Below are positions 9,793-19,408 of a DNA stretch of 64,000 nucleotides, in pieces; the first letter of the stretch is position 1; every line of letters begins with the position of its first letter. Position numbers and translations under genes: made by a program. The stretch is from Heliopora coerulea (taxonomy: Eukaryota; Cnidaria; Anthozoa; Scleralcyonacea; Helioporidae). Below the pieces are notes generated by a model. The model was not told where the DNA came from, searched no databases, and saw only the letters and a list, made by a program, of their open reading frames with translations. The stretch spans positions 65,001-129,000 of the forward strand of contig JASJOG010000121.1 in assembly GCA_030142905.1 (NCBI GenBank), read 5' to 3'.

Positions 9793-10065
9793 TCAAAGCC
9801 ATCTGTAGAAACGAGACCAGCTGAATGCTTCACCTTCGCTCCACCAAACTAGTAGATGGCAATGTTTTCCTTTAACTCTGCCTGCTCCAAACCATTTTCC
9901 TTTTACGTAACGTGAGTATTGAGGTGATAAATATCTGGGACAATCTCTTGGATTTTCATCTGTTGTTAGTAGCCAATAGTGACCATTTCTTTTTTTGAGA
10001 TACTCTACTACCCATGGTAGGATTTCTTGGATGAATACTATATATTGGCATTTGTTGAAATCCAT
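9793..10065 (-). CDS. hypothetical protein with an HxH motif
   Basis: 90 residues, rich in Trp, Tyr and basic residues. The segment VKGKHCHLLVWW has two histidines separated by one residue within a hydrophobic strand, like the HUH motif of rolling-circle or rolling-hairpin nucleases. The expected tyrosine motif and helicase are not evident, and the ORF stops soon after. It could be a relic of a small endonuclease or a chance match. It starts within 10 bp of the divergent gene at 10074. Confidence 0.35.
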   Translation of the reverse strand: MDFNKCQYIVFIQEILPWVVEYLKKRNGHYWLLTTDENPRDCPRYLSPQYSRYVKGKWFGAGRVKGKHCHLLVWWSEGEAFSWSRFYRWL

Positions 10066-10073
10066 GATTTAGT

Positions 10074-10421
10074 GTGAACCAGACTTGCTGCTGCTGCTAT
10101 TGTATTTGGATTGAAAGAATGCCAGATTTTTTTTGTACAACAGAATTTGATTCTGTTGAGCATTTATTTTTTTGTAAATCTGATAGTATTTACCTTAATT
10201 GGAAATGGGATGGGTATTTGCTATTAAAGATTTACGAAGATGGTGATAAAAGCGATTGTTATGAGTATGTCAAGTTAACATGTGGTACTTCATGTGTGGA
10301 GCAAAATAAACCTGGTGAAGAAAATCATATATTGTTCGATAAGGATTTCTTGACAGGAAAGTTGAGTCCAATTTGCTGGGATGCCAAAAAACGGTTAAAG
10401 CAAAGAAAAATAATTTTTTGA
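10074..10421 (+). CDS. hypothetical Element B protein (115 aa)
   Basis: Open frame with a Cys-rich start (QTCCCCYC) and several further Cys residues (FFCKSDS, LTCGTSC). The C-terminus is basic (KKRLKQRK). No family is recognised. It is the first of three short plus-strand frames (10074-11273), spaced by 50-110 bp, probably one transcription unit on the left arm. Confidence 0.4.
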   Translation: MNQTCCCCYCIWIERMPDFFCTTEFDSVEHLFFCKSDSIYLNWKWDGYLLLKIYEDGDKSDCYEYVKLTCGTSCVEQNKPGEENHILFDKDFLTGKLSPICWDAKKRLKQRKIIF

Positions 10422-10472
10422 TAACTATTATGTTTAGTTAACAGATATGTTATTTTTTTTTTTTGTCTAGAC

Positions 10473-10832
10473 ATGATATACGTTGATCTTGAATCATTAT
10501 ATCACATGGGGGCAGATATTTTATTTCGTGTGGAGAAATTGTTTTACCGGTACAAGATAGCCATGAAAAATTATTTAAACGATGTTGTGGTGGTACTTAA
10601 AGTGCAGAGAGGTACAATTGAATCATATTACAAGATTGAAGAAGATGAAAGACCAGTGAATGACAAAAACAAGACGATGTCAGAGCATTGGAAATTTTAT
10701 TATGAAGATAGTTTGCTTTTTGCTGTGACAGGAAGTTATTTTATGAATTTTGACAAGGGCGACTTTGTTTGTATAGGTGTTAATAAATTTCCTTCACATG
10801 TTTTATATAAAGCACATGATATTAGTTCGTAA
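10473..10832 (+). CDS. hypothetical Element B protein (119 aa)
   Basis: Starts at ATG 10473 after an intergenic T-run. Mixed alpha/beta composition, with a hydrophobic strand (NDVVVVLKVQR) and an acidic middle. No signal peptide or transmembrane helix. I do not recognise it. Confidence 0.4.
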   Translation: MIYVDLESLYHMGADILFRVEKLFYRYKIAMKNYLNDVVVVLKVQRGTIESYYKIEEDERPVNDKNKTMSEHWKFYYEDSLLFAVTGSYFMNFDKGDFVCIGVNKFPSHVLYKAHDISS

Positions 10833-10937
10833 TTTATTGTAATCATGATTATGGATGTAGTAGTACATAACTGATTGTAAGCTTTGAGTAAAATTTTAAA
10901 TGGTGAAATAAAGATTTTTAAAGATGATGATGCCAAA

Positions 10938-11273
10938 ATGAAAGCTGTGTTTGTTGAGCTTAGAACGATTATGTTAATTCGTCATGAAGAGATTCATCAA
11001 TTTGGGGTAAAATTACTTGAGATAACGAACAAGATTCGAGACTTACTCAAGACAAGATTGGATCAAGGAGAAAGTGATGCAATACAAATTGTCCTGAATG
11101 CATTTGACTCTTTACATTGTCATATTTATGCTCTGCTTCAAAGGTGTTGTTTGTGTGTGTGTGTGTTAATTTTTTTTTATTTTTTATTTTTTAGTGATAT
11201 GGGAGAGGAAGAGATTCAAGTGCTTCTATTTATTGGACGTTTTTTGTTAAGAGGATCATTTTTTTTTTTTTAG
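10938..11273 (+). CDS. hypothetical protein, helical with a hydrophobic C-terminus
   Basis: The frame is open from before 10884, and the first ATG is 10938. Residues 1-75 are predicted helical (KLLEITNKIRDLLKTRL), followed by a Cys/Val/Leu/Phe-rich stretch that runs into T-rich DNA. That hydrophobic end may be an artefact of low-complexity sequence, so the true stop may be altered. Function unknown. Confidence 0.35.
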   Translation: MKAVFVELRTIMLIRHEEIHQFGVKLLEITNKIRDLLKTRLDQGESDAIQIVLNAFDSLHCHIYALLQRCCLCVCVLIFFYFLFFSDMGEEEIQVLLFIGRFLLRGSFFFF

Positions 11274-11548
11274 AGAAAATTGTCTCAATCTTTTTGATAA
11301 ATTGATACAAGAGACTAAAGAAATGAACAAATGTATTCAAGAAAATAATGTTTTTATTCAAATTTTTTAACAAGTATTATTACATGTGTGCTTTACATAT
11401 GGTTCTAAAGCTTTAAAAACCCCGTTAAATACACTTGGGTTTTTGCTCGAATATTGTAATTCTATGAATAAAAGCATGTTGGCTGTTGCACTCGTGTGCC
11501 CTACTAGCCCTCTTCTGTATTGGTTGGATCAGATACAGCATTCTTCTA

Positions 11549-12034
11549 TTATATAATGCAAGGATCTTGTTTCATATTTTTTTTAAATATCCTCACTATT
11601 CCTTGGGGAATTTTTTGTTTTGTAAAAAGATGTCTATCAAATCCTTGAATTAAGAAATAATGCAAATCGGGTGATTCTTTTGCTAAAGTTTCGCATAACT
11701 TTTCATGAGATGTGATACTGAATTTGATGGTGTACCAATGAAATTTGGTATTTAGTAATTCTGCTGTGACATTCATAGGTTCAAGAATCTCCTTAAACAT
11801 GTTTCTGTTCAATGTTCCCTCAATTTTAATATTAAAGATATTCAGTTGATCTTTTAATGCTTGAAACACAGATTGGTTGTAGCAACAATTAGGTGGAGGA
11901 GGAGGATGAGGATGATAAAGTAGTTGTGGTAGAGTCAAGGATGGTTGGGCTCTTGTTTCCGTTGCATGACATTTTGAGGATTGAGGTGGTGGTTGTTTGT
12001 ATGGTTTATTGGTACATCTGGCTTTGTCCATCAC
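11549..12034 (-). CDS. hypothetical protein with proline-rich N-terminus (161 aa)
   Basis: Intact minus-strand ORF. Residues 1-50 are Pro/Gln/His-rich (YHPHPPPPPN) and probably disordered. The remaining 110 residues form a compact mixed domain (FKEILEPMNVTAELL, CETLAKESPDLHYFLIQGF). No family is recognised. The 275 bp between 11274 and 11548 hold no further gene. Confidence 0.5.
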   Translation of the reverse strand: MMDKARCTNKPYKQPPPQSSKCHATETRAQPSLTLPQLLYHPHPPPPPNCCYNQSVFQALKDQLNIFNIKIEGTLNRNMFKEILEPMNVTAELLNTKFHWYTIKFSITSHEKLCETLAKESPDLHYFLIQGFDRHLFTKQKIPQGIVRIFKKNMKQDPCII

Positions 12035-12139
12035 ACTGGATTATCAATTTGAGTTGATAAATGAAGTAGTCGAAGTTTGTGTTACAACAGGACTCTAGGA
12101 AACCTTTTAAGATGATATAAGCAAATAGTTTTTGATTCA

Positions 12140-12544
12140 CTTAAATACTTGGTGTACAAGCATCCATGTTGCTAAGTGTGATGACTCTCTTGATTCCTTC
12201 ACCAAGGGGTTCTTTGAATAAATATTTGACTGGTAGGAAATATTCTTTTCTGTTTTTCAGTATTTCTTTGAGGAGGATGAATCCTTTCTTGGGTGATTCA
12301 AGTGTGACAGGAAAATTTGCTGAATTAATAGTGATAACTCAATGGAATTGGTTGAGTAGTTCTTTGTTTGGAATATTGTTGTTGGGAGAAGATGTTTGTC
12401 TATATGTGGATAAACTGGAAATCTTGTAATCTTATTGATGCGATGAATAAACCACATAGGTTTTTGTTGAATGAATTTTTTGTTGAGTGATTTTAATATT
12501 GCATATCTTCCATGATTTCCACATTCAGTGTCACTGTTGTTCAT
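12140..12544 (-). pseudogene. hypothetical Element B gene, frameshifted
   Basis: A minus-strand frame from ATG 12544 (MNNSDTECGNHGRYAIL) runs to about 12320. Coding character then shifts to a second frame ending near 12140, with NRKEYFLPVKYLFKEP. The plus-strand ORF over the same bases is judged a shadow. No family is recognised. Confidence 0.35.
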
Positions 12545-12648
12545 GTCAGAGATCTAACGAAAAGAAGTGAGAAAATATTTGTATTATATATGATACAGTA
12601 TTTGGTATAAACAATGAACATATATGGAATATCATGTGAGTGTTGAAC

Positions 12649-12895
12649 GTGTTTACACCATATATACAATTCACCTTTTTTGAATATACAGAATGTGAAG
12701 TTGTTTACACCATATATGGAAATCACCTTGAATATATGTAATGCAAACTTGTTTACACCATGTATGGAAATCGCCTTCAATATACAGAATGTGAAGTTGT
12801 TTACACCATATATGGAAATCACCTTGAATATATGGTATGTTTTGTGCATGTGATTTTTTTTGTTTGTACCATATGTGGAGAGTTCACCTTGAAGG
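12649..12895 (+). repeat. five-copy tandem array of a ~48-bp unit with TTGTTTACACCATATATGG
   Basis: The motif starts at about 12649, 12701, 12749, 12797 and 12859. Units 2-4 are spaced exactly 48 bp apart and share flanking GGAAATCRCCTTSAATATA. The same motif, inverted, occurs three times at 50000-50202 on the other arm of Element B. The long minus-strand ORF across the array is just translated repeat. Confidence 0.75.
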
Positions 12896-13011
12896 TCATG
12901 GGGGGTTTTTTTTTGGATTATCGCATTATTGTCAAGATGTTTTCTTTTGTACTTGTGCCGAATTGAAAATTTACAAAGACAAGTGATTTGTGATAACATT
13001 GAAGAAGAAGA

Positions 13012-13203
13012 ATGGCTTCAGCTTTGAATGATAGGAAAAGTTATCCAGTTTTTGTCTTTGACTCCAGATTTTCTATTGATGGGTTTAAGTTTGGCATTTT
13101 TGGAAAATTTGTCATGATCGCATTTGTTCCTCGAGAATATTTGAAGCATTTGAATTGTGCTATGGTCGTGGACTATGTGATGAAAACTATTTTCATGGAA
13201 TAA
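13012..13203 (+). CDS. small hypothetical protein (63 aa)
   Basis: ATG 13012 opens a compact ORF with a mixed hydrophobic core (SYPVFVFDSR, KFVMIAFVPREYL). It ends 120 bp before the TNFR-like gene on the same strand. It may be a short upstream gene of the same transcript. No homologue is recognised. Confidence 0.35.
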   Translation: MASALNDRKSYPVFVFDSRFSIDGFKFGIFGKFVMIAFVPREYLKHLNCAMVVDYVMKTIFME

Positions 13204-13323
13204 CTGGTGATTTTGAAGTACATTTATTATAAAGTAATATGATGACGTAATTTGATAATTGTATAAGTACATGTGAATATGTTCGATATAATTTAATATT
13301 TGAAACAACGTGAAGGAGTGAAG

Positions 13324-13956
13324 ATGAATACAATGTTGGTTTGCCTCCTATGCTGTTTTGTTTCTTTTTTTATTGTTTCATCAGGTAAAAAGTTACCTTC
13401 AAGTTTATCTTGTTCTGAAGGGAATTATTTGATTCGTGATAGAGCTGGAAATATTTATTGTGTTCCATATCCAGATTGTCCTCCAGGACTCAAACCCAAA
13501 GAGAAATGCGATGTGACAATGCTTAATCCAGACACAATCTCATCGGAATGTGAATTTTGTAAAATGGGATATTTTAAAGAAGCAGATGGTTGAAATTCTT
13601 GCCAACTGTGTAAATCGTGTTTGGGTAATTTTAAAGTGAAATCTACGTGTGAACCTGATTGGGATACGGAATGTTACGATCAACAATGTGAAGGTTACGA
13701 ATTTGACCCGAAGTTGATTGAGTGTTTTTCAAAATTGAAAGTAAAACCAAAGGAACATATTGTGAAAAAGAATGAATCGTGTGTGGTGATAATTGGGGAA
13801 GGTGATGGACATGCATGGATAATTGATAAGATGCAAGAATTATTTAGTCTAATGATTTTTCTTGTTTCTTTTATAGCAATATTTTGCATTGGAAATTTTA
13901 TAATGACATGTATTCAAATGATGCATACTTACCAGCATTTTATTAATAGACAATGA
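13324..13956 (+). pseudogene. TNF-receptor-like membrane protein, one in-frame TGA
   Basis: 210 codons from ATG 13324. A signal peptide (residues 1-20, Leu/Cys/Phe-rich) precedes a Cys-rich ectodomain with Cys at 30, 46, 52, 62, 76 and 79, then LCKSC and further Cys after the stop. The CPPGLKP and CEFCKMGYF patterns and the Cys spacing are those of TNFR cysteine-rich domains. A transmembrane helix follows at about 173-196, with a tail of about 14 residues and no death domain. The TGA is codon 90 (13591-13593). The reading frame is otherwise undamaged. Family role: binding TNF-type ligands at the cell surface. A captured decoy-like receptor is inferred. The match is by pattern only. Confidence 0.7.
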
Positions 13957-14186
13957 ACTGATTTGTCGTACTTAATGGCATTTTTTTTTATTTTAGTTGT
14001 GTAAAATCTATCTTTTTTCAAAATTTTATGTTGACAATGAATGCTGATGTGAGATTTATTTTTAATTTTTTATTGATTAATTGGTATTAATTGGTATTAC
14101 GATGAATCGAACAATTAATTTCCATGCATGGTAAAGAAGTTAAAATGATGTTTTCTGTTGCTGGTAGTTTTAAAAATGAATTTGTG

Positions 14187-14459
14187 CTACAACATTCTAT
14201 GTACGTGGATAATTGTTAATTTTTTTTTAAATATTTTATTTTCTTGCAATGGGAAGAAAGGTAAATTTGTTGGAGCTATGTATAATCCAAATGCCACAAA
14301 TGAGACGTGATCATCTTTTACAAAGTCTTTGATTTGAATTCGTAAGCTTTTAATGTGTAGTTTTTCTTCAGAATAATTTGAGATGAGAGGAAATGATAAA
14401 TTTTTGTCTTCTTTCCATGAATATCCAAATAAAAAATCCTGATTGTTGATTAATTTCAT
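14187..14459 (-). CDS. hypothetical Element B protein (90 aa)
   Basis: Minus-strand frame with SFVAFGLYIAPTNLPFF in the middle and a basic C-terminus. A second overlapping frame begins at 14580, so the gene may be frameshifted at its start. Unrecognised. The 230 bp before it (13957-14186) hold no gene. Confidence 0.3.
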   Translation of the reverse strand: MKLINNQDFLFGYSWKEDKNLSFPLISNYSEEKLHIKSLRIQIKDFVKDDHVSFVAFGLYIAPTNLPFFPLQENKIFKKKLTIIHVHRML

Positions 14460-14573
14460 GTGTTAAAGTATTTTTTAGCAGACAATGTGAAAATGCTGGT
14501 TTCTTTGTTGCTGGATTCAGCTGAACTGTATGGAATTTGTTTATGAAAAAAAAAAAAATTTCCTTCTGTTTTA

Positions 14574-15060
14574 TTACCAAAAATTCAAGCCATAGTTGAC
14601 AAATAGTTCTTCTCTGGGTCTTATTCTTTTCATTGTTTCTGCATATGGCTTATAATCTAATCCGATGTTTCTAAAAAATTGAACGTTATTTGCTCGTCAT
14701 CTTCTGTTGTTCATATGTTGTAATGCGCTATCGGTGGAATGATTGGCATTGATACATTTTGAATTTCTATTTGTTCCCTCACATAGTGCGTAAGTGGCTT
14801 GTTCATTTCCCGGGTATAAAATATCCAATTCTCCTTTGGTTGTGTTTCTTCCCGTGTATTGTCCTGCTCGAATTGGTTTTTTATGTGCGAATAATCCAAG
14901 CCCGCCATTTCGAATGTTTGATTTTTTTACACAAAGATTGTCTTCTTTTGCAAGATGGATCCTGCATTTATTTGATTTTTGCATTCTTTTTTTGCATTGA
15001 TTTCCTTGTTAAGTTTTTGATTGGCATTGTATGGAGAGTTTTTCTGTTTGACCCTTTTTT
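14574..15060 (-). pseudogene. SET-domain protein 1, one in-frame TGA
   Basis: Main frame from ATG 14984. A Cys/His motif (CRIHL) lies in front of the SET start GGLGLFAHKKP. GQYTGR and YALCEGTN follow, and after a TGA at 14697-14699 the same frame gives the SET C-terminus IRPREELFVNYGLNFW, ending TAA 14574. SET enzymes transfer methyl from S-adenosylmethionine to lysine, usually on histones. Compact versions occur in large DNA viruses and mobile elements. Upstream frames (to about 15060) add Cys residues that may complete a zinc site. A second copy lies 0.5 kb away. Confidence 0.75.
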
Positions 15061-15175
15061 CCTTGTGGAATAATATTTAGTTGCGACACTAATCAAAATG
15101 CATTATGTCGAGGTGGTTGAGCCATTCTATTGATTTTTTATAATATTTCCAATAATTTTTTCCATAAAAATGGAA

Positions 15176-15460
15176 TAATTATTTATTTTATAATAATTTC
15201 TCAATAGCAGCAAAGTCAATACACATTTAAAGTGAACGATATATTTTTTGAAAGCATACATGTTTTGACAACTTCAAGATGCCATCTTCAGTGCAGAATG
15301 AATGATGTGAGGTAATATGATTCATATCCTAACTCGTATATTACTGTATCATATTACCTCACATAATTCATTCTGCACTGAAGATGGCATCTTGAAGTTG
15401 TCGAAACATGTATGCTTTTAAAAAATATATCGTTCACTTTAAATGTGTAATTATTTATTT
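15176..15460. repeat. foldback insertion of Penelope 3'-end-like sequence with 13-bp duplications
   Basis: Two arms of about 103 bp (15220-15323 and 15348-15449) are near-perfect reverse complements around a short spacer. The right arm contains CTGAAGATGGCATC and GTCGAAAC, resembling the hairpin in 3' ends of Penelope-like elements (compare 59938-59970). TAATTATTTATTT occurs at 15176-15188 and 15448-15460, a likely target duplication flanking 15189-15447. It sits between the two SET genes. Confidence 0.65.
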
Positions 15461-15534
15461 GCCAAGATGTGTTTGGTTGTGAAAGCGGTTGGTGTGAATT
15501 TATTTTTGATATGTTTTGAAGTATCTTTTATTGC

Positions 15535-15900
15535 AATGTTTGTTTTTCATAGCAATTTGAGGTCATTTGCATATTGGGGTGCCCTGTCTGAACTGAGAAT
15601 GGCATCTATGCAAATATAATCGAGTGTTGTTCCTTTCGATGTTGTTCTTTTGCAATAAGCATTTGGCATTGTGAAACCTTTGTATATTGTGTTTAATTGT
15701 CTGTTTGTTCTTTTTCTTCCACTGTACCGTCCTATTTTGTGAAACCACTTAAAAGGTTTTTTATAGGAGAATAATCCTAACCTGCTGTTCGGTATGATTG
15801 AAGTTTTAATTCTTAAATTATCTTTAGTTGCTAAATGAATCCAGCACTTTTATTATTACATCGAAATCCTTTTTTTGTTCTACTTTGACATCTTGATGGA
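15535..15900 (-). pseudogene. SET-domain protein 2, degenerate tandem copy
   Basis: The translation gives CWIHLATKDNLRIK, then SRLGLFSYKKP, IGRYSGRKRTN and a YICIDA block. These align with SET 1 (CRIHLAKEDNLCVKK, GLGLFAHKKP, GQYTGRNTT). Upstream, near 15880, is a Cys motif (CQSRTKKGFRCNNKS) like a zinc site. Frame changes and stops are present, and the C-terminal EEL-YG motif is not recovered. It is likely a paralogue that arose by duplication, with an intervening foldback insertion. Confidence 0.65.
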
Positions 15901-15924
15901 ATAAAGAAGTTACGCATTTTTTTT

Positions 15925-16320
15925 ATGGAACTACTGTATGATACGTTTTGATACCTGCACAATCTGACTGTTTAATTAAATTAATTATATTGTCGATTTT
16001 TGTATTTACGTCGGATAGAACTTGCCCAATCAGATGGTCCACTCTTTCTTTTCTGTATATGGTACAAGGTGGATGCAATTTTTTTCTTCATTTTTTTCTT
16101 CAAAAAGAGATAAGCATTCATGAAATAAAAACGGTGAAAATAATAGATCGGTGTTATCAAAAAACATGAATTGAGGCTCTACCTTCTTTCTTTTTTTGTC
16201 TTTAAAATAGTAAATTTCAACTTCTATGAGTCTTTTTTCCATTATGGATTGTATTGGTGGAAAAAATCCTTTTTTCAAATTGAATTGTATTCTTGTTAAT
16301 AATTTGCCTTCTGTCCAGGT
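15925..16320 (-). pseudogene. hypothetical Element B gene, frameshifted
   Basis: The frame through 16278-16030 (FFPPIQSIMEKRLIEVEIYYF, then VEPQFMFFDNTDLLFSP) is extended upstream by TWTEGKLLTRIQFNL to about 16320. A shift near 16045 leads to a second frame (DHLIGQVLSDVNTKIDNI) ending near 15925. It lies divergently beside PolB. Not recognised. Confidence 0.4.
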
Positions 16321-16632
16321 TACTTCACCTGATGTTCTTGACAGAGTGAGTAGTGAAAATCAAGCGACAGATGAAATCGTATCAGAAGAAGGAAAAGAGC
16401 ATAAATCACAACAAAGTTGTGCATTTTTTCCAGAAGAATGGCAGAAAAAAATAAATTGCAATTTTCCAAGGAAGAAATTGATCGAATAGTAAGTACATTT
16501 AGAAGAATGTGAGTGTCGTGAGATATAAGAAGGGGCACATTTTTGCTTGAAAAGACTGGTCCTGAAGTGGAACATGATAATTTTCATAGACATCCTTATA
16601 CTTACTGATTGTTCATGTGGGTAAGTAATTAG

Positions 16633-18146
16633 ATGAGTGTAGTTGATTTGGAAAACTTATTGCGTGACATGTTTGTGAACATGATGGACACATTGTAAAG
16701 TTGTTTTTTTGATCAATTTCCTGAAAAACCGTTTCCCACGGTGATGTTAAATGTTTGTGATTTAACAGTGAACATGTTGATGAATGCTTTGATGCATCAC
16801 ATACAAAGTAACAAATTTATTACTTTAAATAATCAATGGGTAACTGACATAGTTATTAGTAAGATAAAAGGTGATGGGAAAAAATGGCAACAACAAACAA
16901 AAGTAACAAAAATTTATAGAAATTTAGGAAAGCAAAAAGATGAACGAGGTGGTGTGGATGGGATTATAAGTTGGGTATGTTTAGTGTTAACTATGCTGGT
17001 GAATTAAAAAAGAAATGTCCAGATGCTTGTTTTGCTATTTGTATTTTAATCGGGTTACATTATTTAAAAAAAACAAAAGGGTGGGAATTACTTTTGATGC
17101 AAAAGAAAAAAATCGAAGAAGTTTTAAATAAGGATGACATTCTAGAATTTTACAAACAGATTGGAAAAGGATGGAAGTCTTGTATCATATTTGGTCATGA
17201 TTTTCCTACCGTACATGAGAAATTTCTGAAAAACAAAAAATGTCGGTTTGGTAGTGTTTTCTTTGAATTACAATAATACGATTGTTTATGATTCACGAAC
17301 TGATGAGATGGGACAATTGAGTTGATTGACAAACGAAGTGGGGGGTGTGCAGTTAAATAACAAATATTATTTGGTTTTGAATTTTTTTAAATTCATTTAT
17401 GGCGATATTGGAAATGTGATTTGCGTTAAATACATGAAAGGAAAATGTGAAGGACACAATTGCACTTTGCCTACGATATGTTTTTTTGTGTTACACATTT
17501 CATGATTGTACGTGTGACTTATCTCCTTCACTTGTATTTTACAAATTGAGTGCATGGTCAGGCATTATACCAATCATTGTTTTGAATTTGATCAGACATA
17601 TTCTCCATGTCAATTTTTTAAATATTGTCGCAAATGTAAAATGATTGTTCAAAGAAAATGCTTTTAATTTAACAAAGTGGAATAGCATAAGTACAATAAA
17701 ATTTTTTTGTAAAAATTGCAATGGATAGGTCAAGAAACCTCATTTTTGTTTTGACACCACTTAACCCTGCTGAACGAAAATGAAAAGTTACAATGCGGGA
17801 ACTACTTGGGAGAATTAACAAGCAAATTATACAAAGGAGAATGGATTGAGCATTTTTCTTCAACGGGACCAAAGTGTTATTCTTATGTTACAAATTTTGG
17901 AAAAAAGTAGTGCATATGAAGGGATTTTCTTTAAAGGGTGAAGGGAAGGAAAAAATTACCTTTGAGGTGATGAAACGATTGGTTGAAAACAAGGGTAATA
18001 AGATAGAAATAAAGTACACGGATGTTATTTCCTGCACGAAAATGCAAATGGTTTGCACAAAAGATGAGACGAAAATTTTTTCTTTTACTTTTGATAAACG
18101 TATTATAAATGATGATTTTACCATACTACCATTTGGATATTCTTGA
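16633..18146 (+). pseudogene. polB: Element B DNA polymerase B, internally deleted
   Basis: From ATG 16633 an N-terminal region (LENLLRDMFVNMM, TAA at about 16696) leads to a helical domain (HIQSNKFITLNN) and, in another frame, DACFAICILIGLHYLKK, as in N-termini of adintovirus/Polinton PolB. A Cys/His-rich patch (GKCEGHNC, about 17440) follows. The thumb then appears (LGELTSKLYKGEWI, GKKVVHMKGFSL, ending DDFTILPFGYS at 18146). Only about 200 bp lie between the Cys patch and thumb, so most of the exonuclease and all palm motifs are missing. A short ATG frame at 16439 (MAEKNKLQFSKEEID) may be its original start. The gene is dead. Confidence 0.65.
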
Positions 18147-18202
18147 TTTTTTTTGTTCATTAGAAAAATTATCTGTTAAAATGTGATACAATACTTTTTA
18201 AC

Positions 18203-18808
18203 CACCAATTTATGATGAACATGGTGGGTCCCAGTCAATCCAGAAAGATGTATTGGTTGTTTAAATTGATCAAATATTTGTAAGAAGTCGTTGTGCTGAT
18301 GCTGACTTCTGTACTGTATTTACATGGAACTGAGCATCAAGAAGTTTTTGATAAGATGAAAAATTAAATTGAAAAAAAAAAAGGAAAATCAATCAGCATT
18401 GAATTCATCAAATGTAGCAAAAATATTCCAGATGTTCATGAAATTGTAGAACGTTATGGGGAGAATGCATTGTTGATTTTGGATGACTTGATTGTGGCAT
18501 CGTGTGATAAAGAGAACTTAATGAAGTTAAATGAGTACGCAATAAAAGATTGTTATCATCAAAATATTAGCTTAATATTTGTATGTCAAGATATGTTTTA
18601 CAATGAGAAATTTCAACAACTTCATAGCAATAGTTTGTATCAGGTGATTTTTGATAATATTAGTGATAGTAGAAACTTATTTGCTGTTTTTTTTTTCAAT
18701 AGAAAAATTCGTAAAAAATATTTTTTACAATTAATTAAAGAAACGTTTCAAAATCCTTATGATTATCTTGTATTTGATAATGATCCTAAAAATTTTGATA
18801 ATGCAAGA
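18203..18808 (+). pseudogene. Element B packaging ATPase, main part (interrupted by Gypsy B)
   Basis: FtsK/HerA-type virion ATPase of the adintovirus/Polinton type. The Walker A region (about 18221-18256) reads GPSQSRKMYW: the second Gly is Arg and the Thr is Met, so nucleotide binding is lost. Frame breaks follow near 18275 and 18365. Walker B is LLILDDLIV (about 18471-18497), then NISLIFVCQDMF, and the C-terminal FDNDPKNFDNA ends at the Gypsy B insertion. The last codons lie at 23345-23392. It normally drives genome packaging into the capsid. Confidence 0.7.
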
Positions 18809-18985
18809 GGTAATGTTTGTAACCGGAAGTAACAGACACTTCCGCTCTAGTGTACTGACTGCATGGTTCCAGTAGGTGTATGCATGCTCTTAGAGTCTTT
18901 CAGTTGTGTTGTTGTTGTTTGCCATTAAAAGCTGAAATATAGAAATCTAGAATTGGTACCTTTGTTGATTGGTAAGAACACAACA
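18809..18985 (+). repeat. 5' LTR of Gypsy B
   Basis: 177 bp. It begins GGTAATGTTTGTAACC (first base G where the 3' LTR has T) and ends AAGAACACAACA. CTGAAATATAG lies in the middle. It contains about 19 bp more than the 3' copy. Confidence 0.9.
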
Positions 18986-19047
18986 GTGGCAATGAGATAG
19001 GGATATTTTGGTACCTGGCATTCTAGATTACAAGGATATTGTTATTT

Positions 19048-19408
19048 ATGGCTGCTATATTCGGTACTATTAACGAATTTGACGCTGACTCTGACCAGAA
19101 CTGGGATGAATACATTGAACAACTGGAACATTATTTTGTTGCTAACGATGTGGAGGATGCAGAAAAAAAAAAGGTCAATATTATTGACGGTATGTGGTCA
19201 TAAAACATACAGGTTGATTCGTAATTTGTCTAGTCCTGATAAGCCAGATGATAAAACCTACCAGCAACTTAAAAGACTGATTCATAACTACTTGAAGCCA
19301 AAACCACTTGTCATCCCCAAACATTTTAAGTTTCATCAACGAAAACAAGACTCAGAAACAGTGAGTCAGTATTTAACAGAATTAAGGAAGTTGAGCAAGC
19401 ATTGTTAA
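19048..19408 (+). pseudogene. gag: Gypsy B gag, N-terminal part
   Basis: ATG 19048 opens an acidic Gag-like start (NEFDADSDQNWDEYIEQL). A shift near 19150-19200 leads to the frame ending 19408, with LIRNLSSPDKPDD, KPKPLVIPKHFKFH and SQYLTELRKLSKHC, the typical Ty3 Gag capsid helices. It encodes the particle protein. It is broken by a frameshift and a stop. Confidence 0.75.

Noticed and set aside
12649..12895. CRISPR array
   Set aside because: The unit repeats include the spacers, and the context is a eukaryotic mobile element.
12541..12999. 152-codon minus-strand ORF with repeated peptide
   Set aside because: It is the translation of the 48-bp tandem array; the periodic peptide has no independent coding support.
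13591..13593. TGA recoding (Sec or Trp) in the TNFR-like and SET genes
   Set aside because: No SECIS-like element or consistent amino-acid context, and other stops and frameshifts occur nearby. CGA decay is simpler.
14759..15073. Hydrophobic plus-strand ORFs
   Set aside because: They lie opposite the SET gene, whose minus-strand motifs are clear.
18221..18235. Apparent copy of the GGTGGGAACC motif
   Set aside because: It is the Walker A coding sequence of the ATPase and differs in the key positions.
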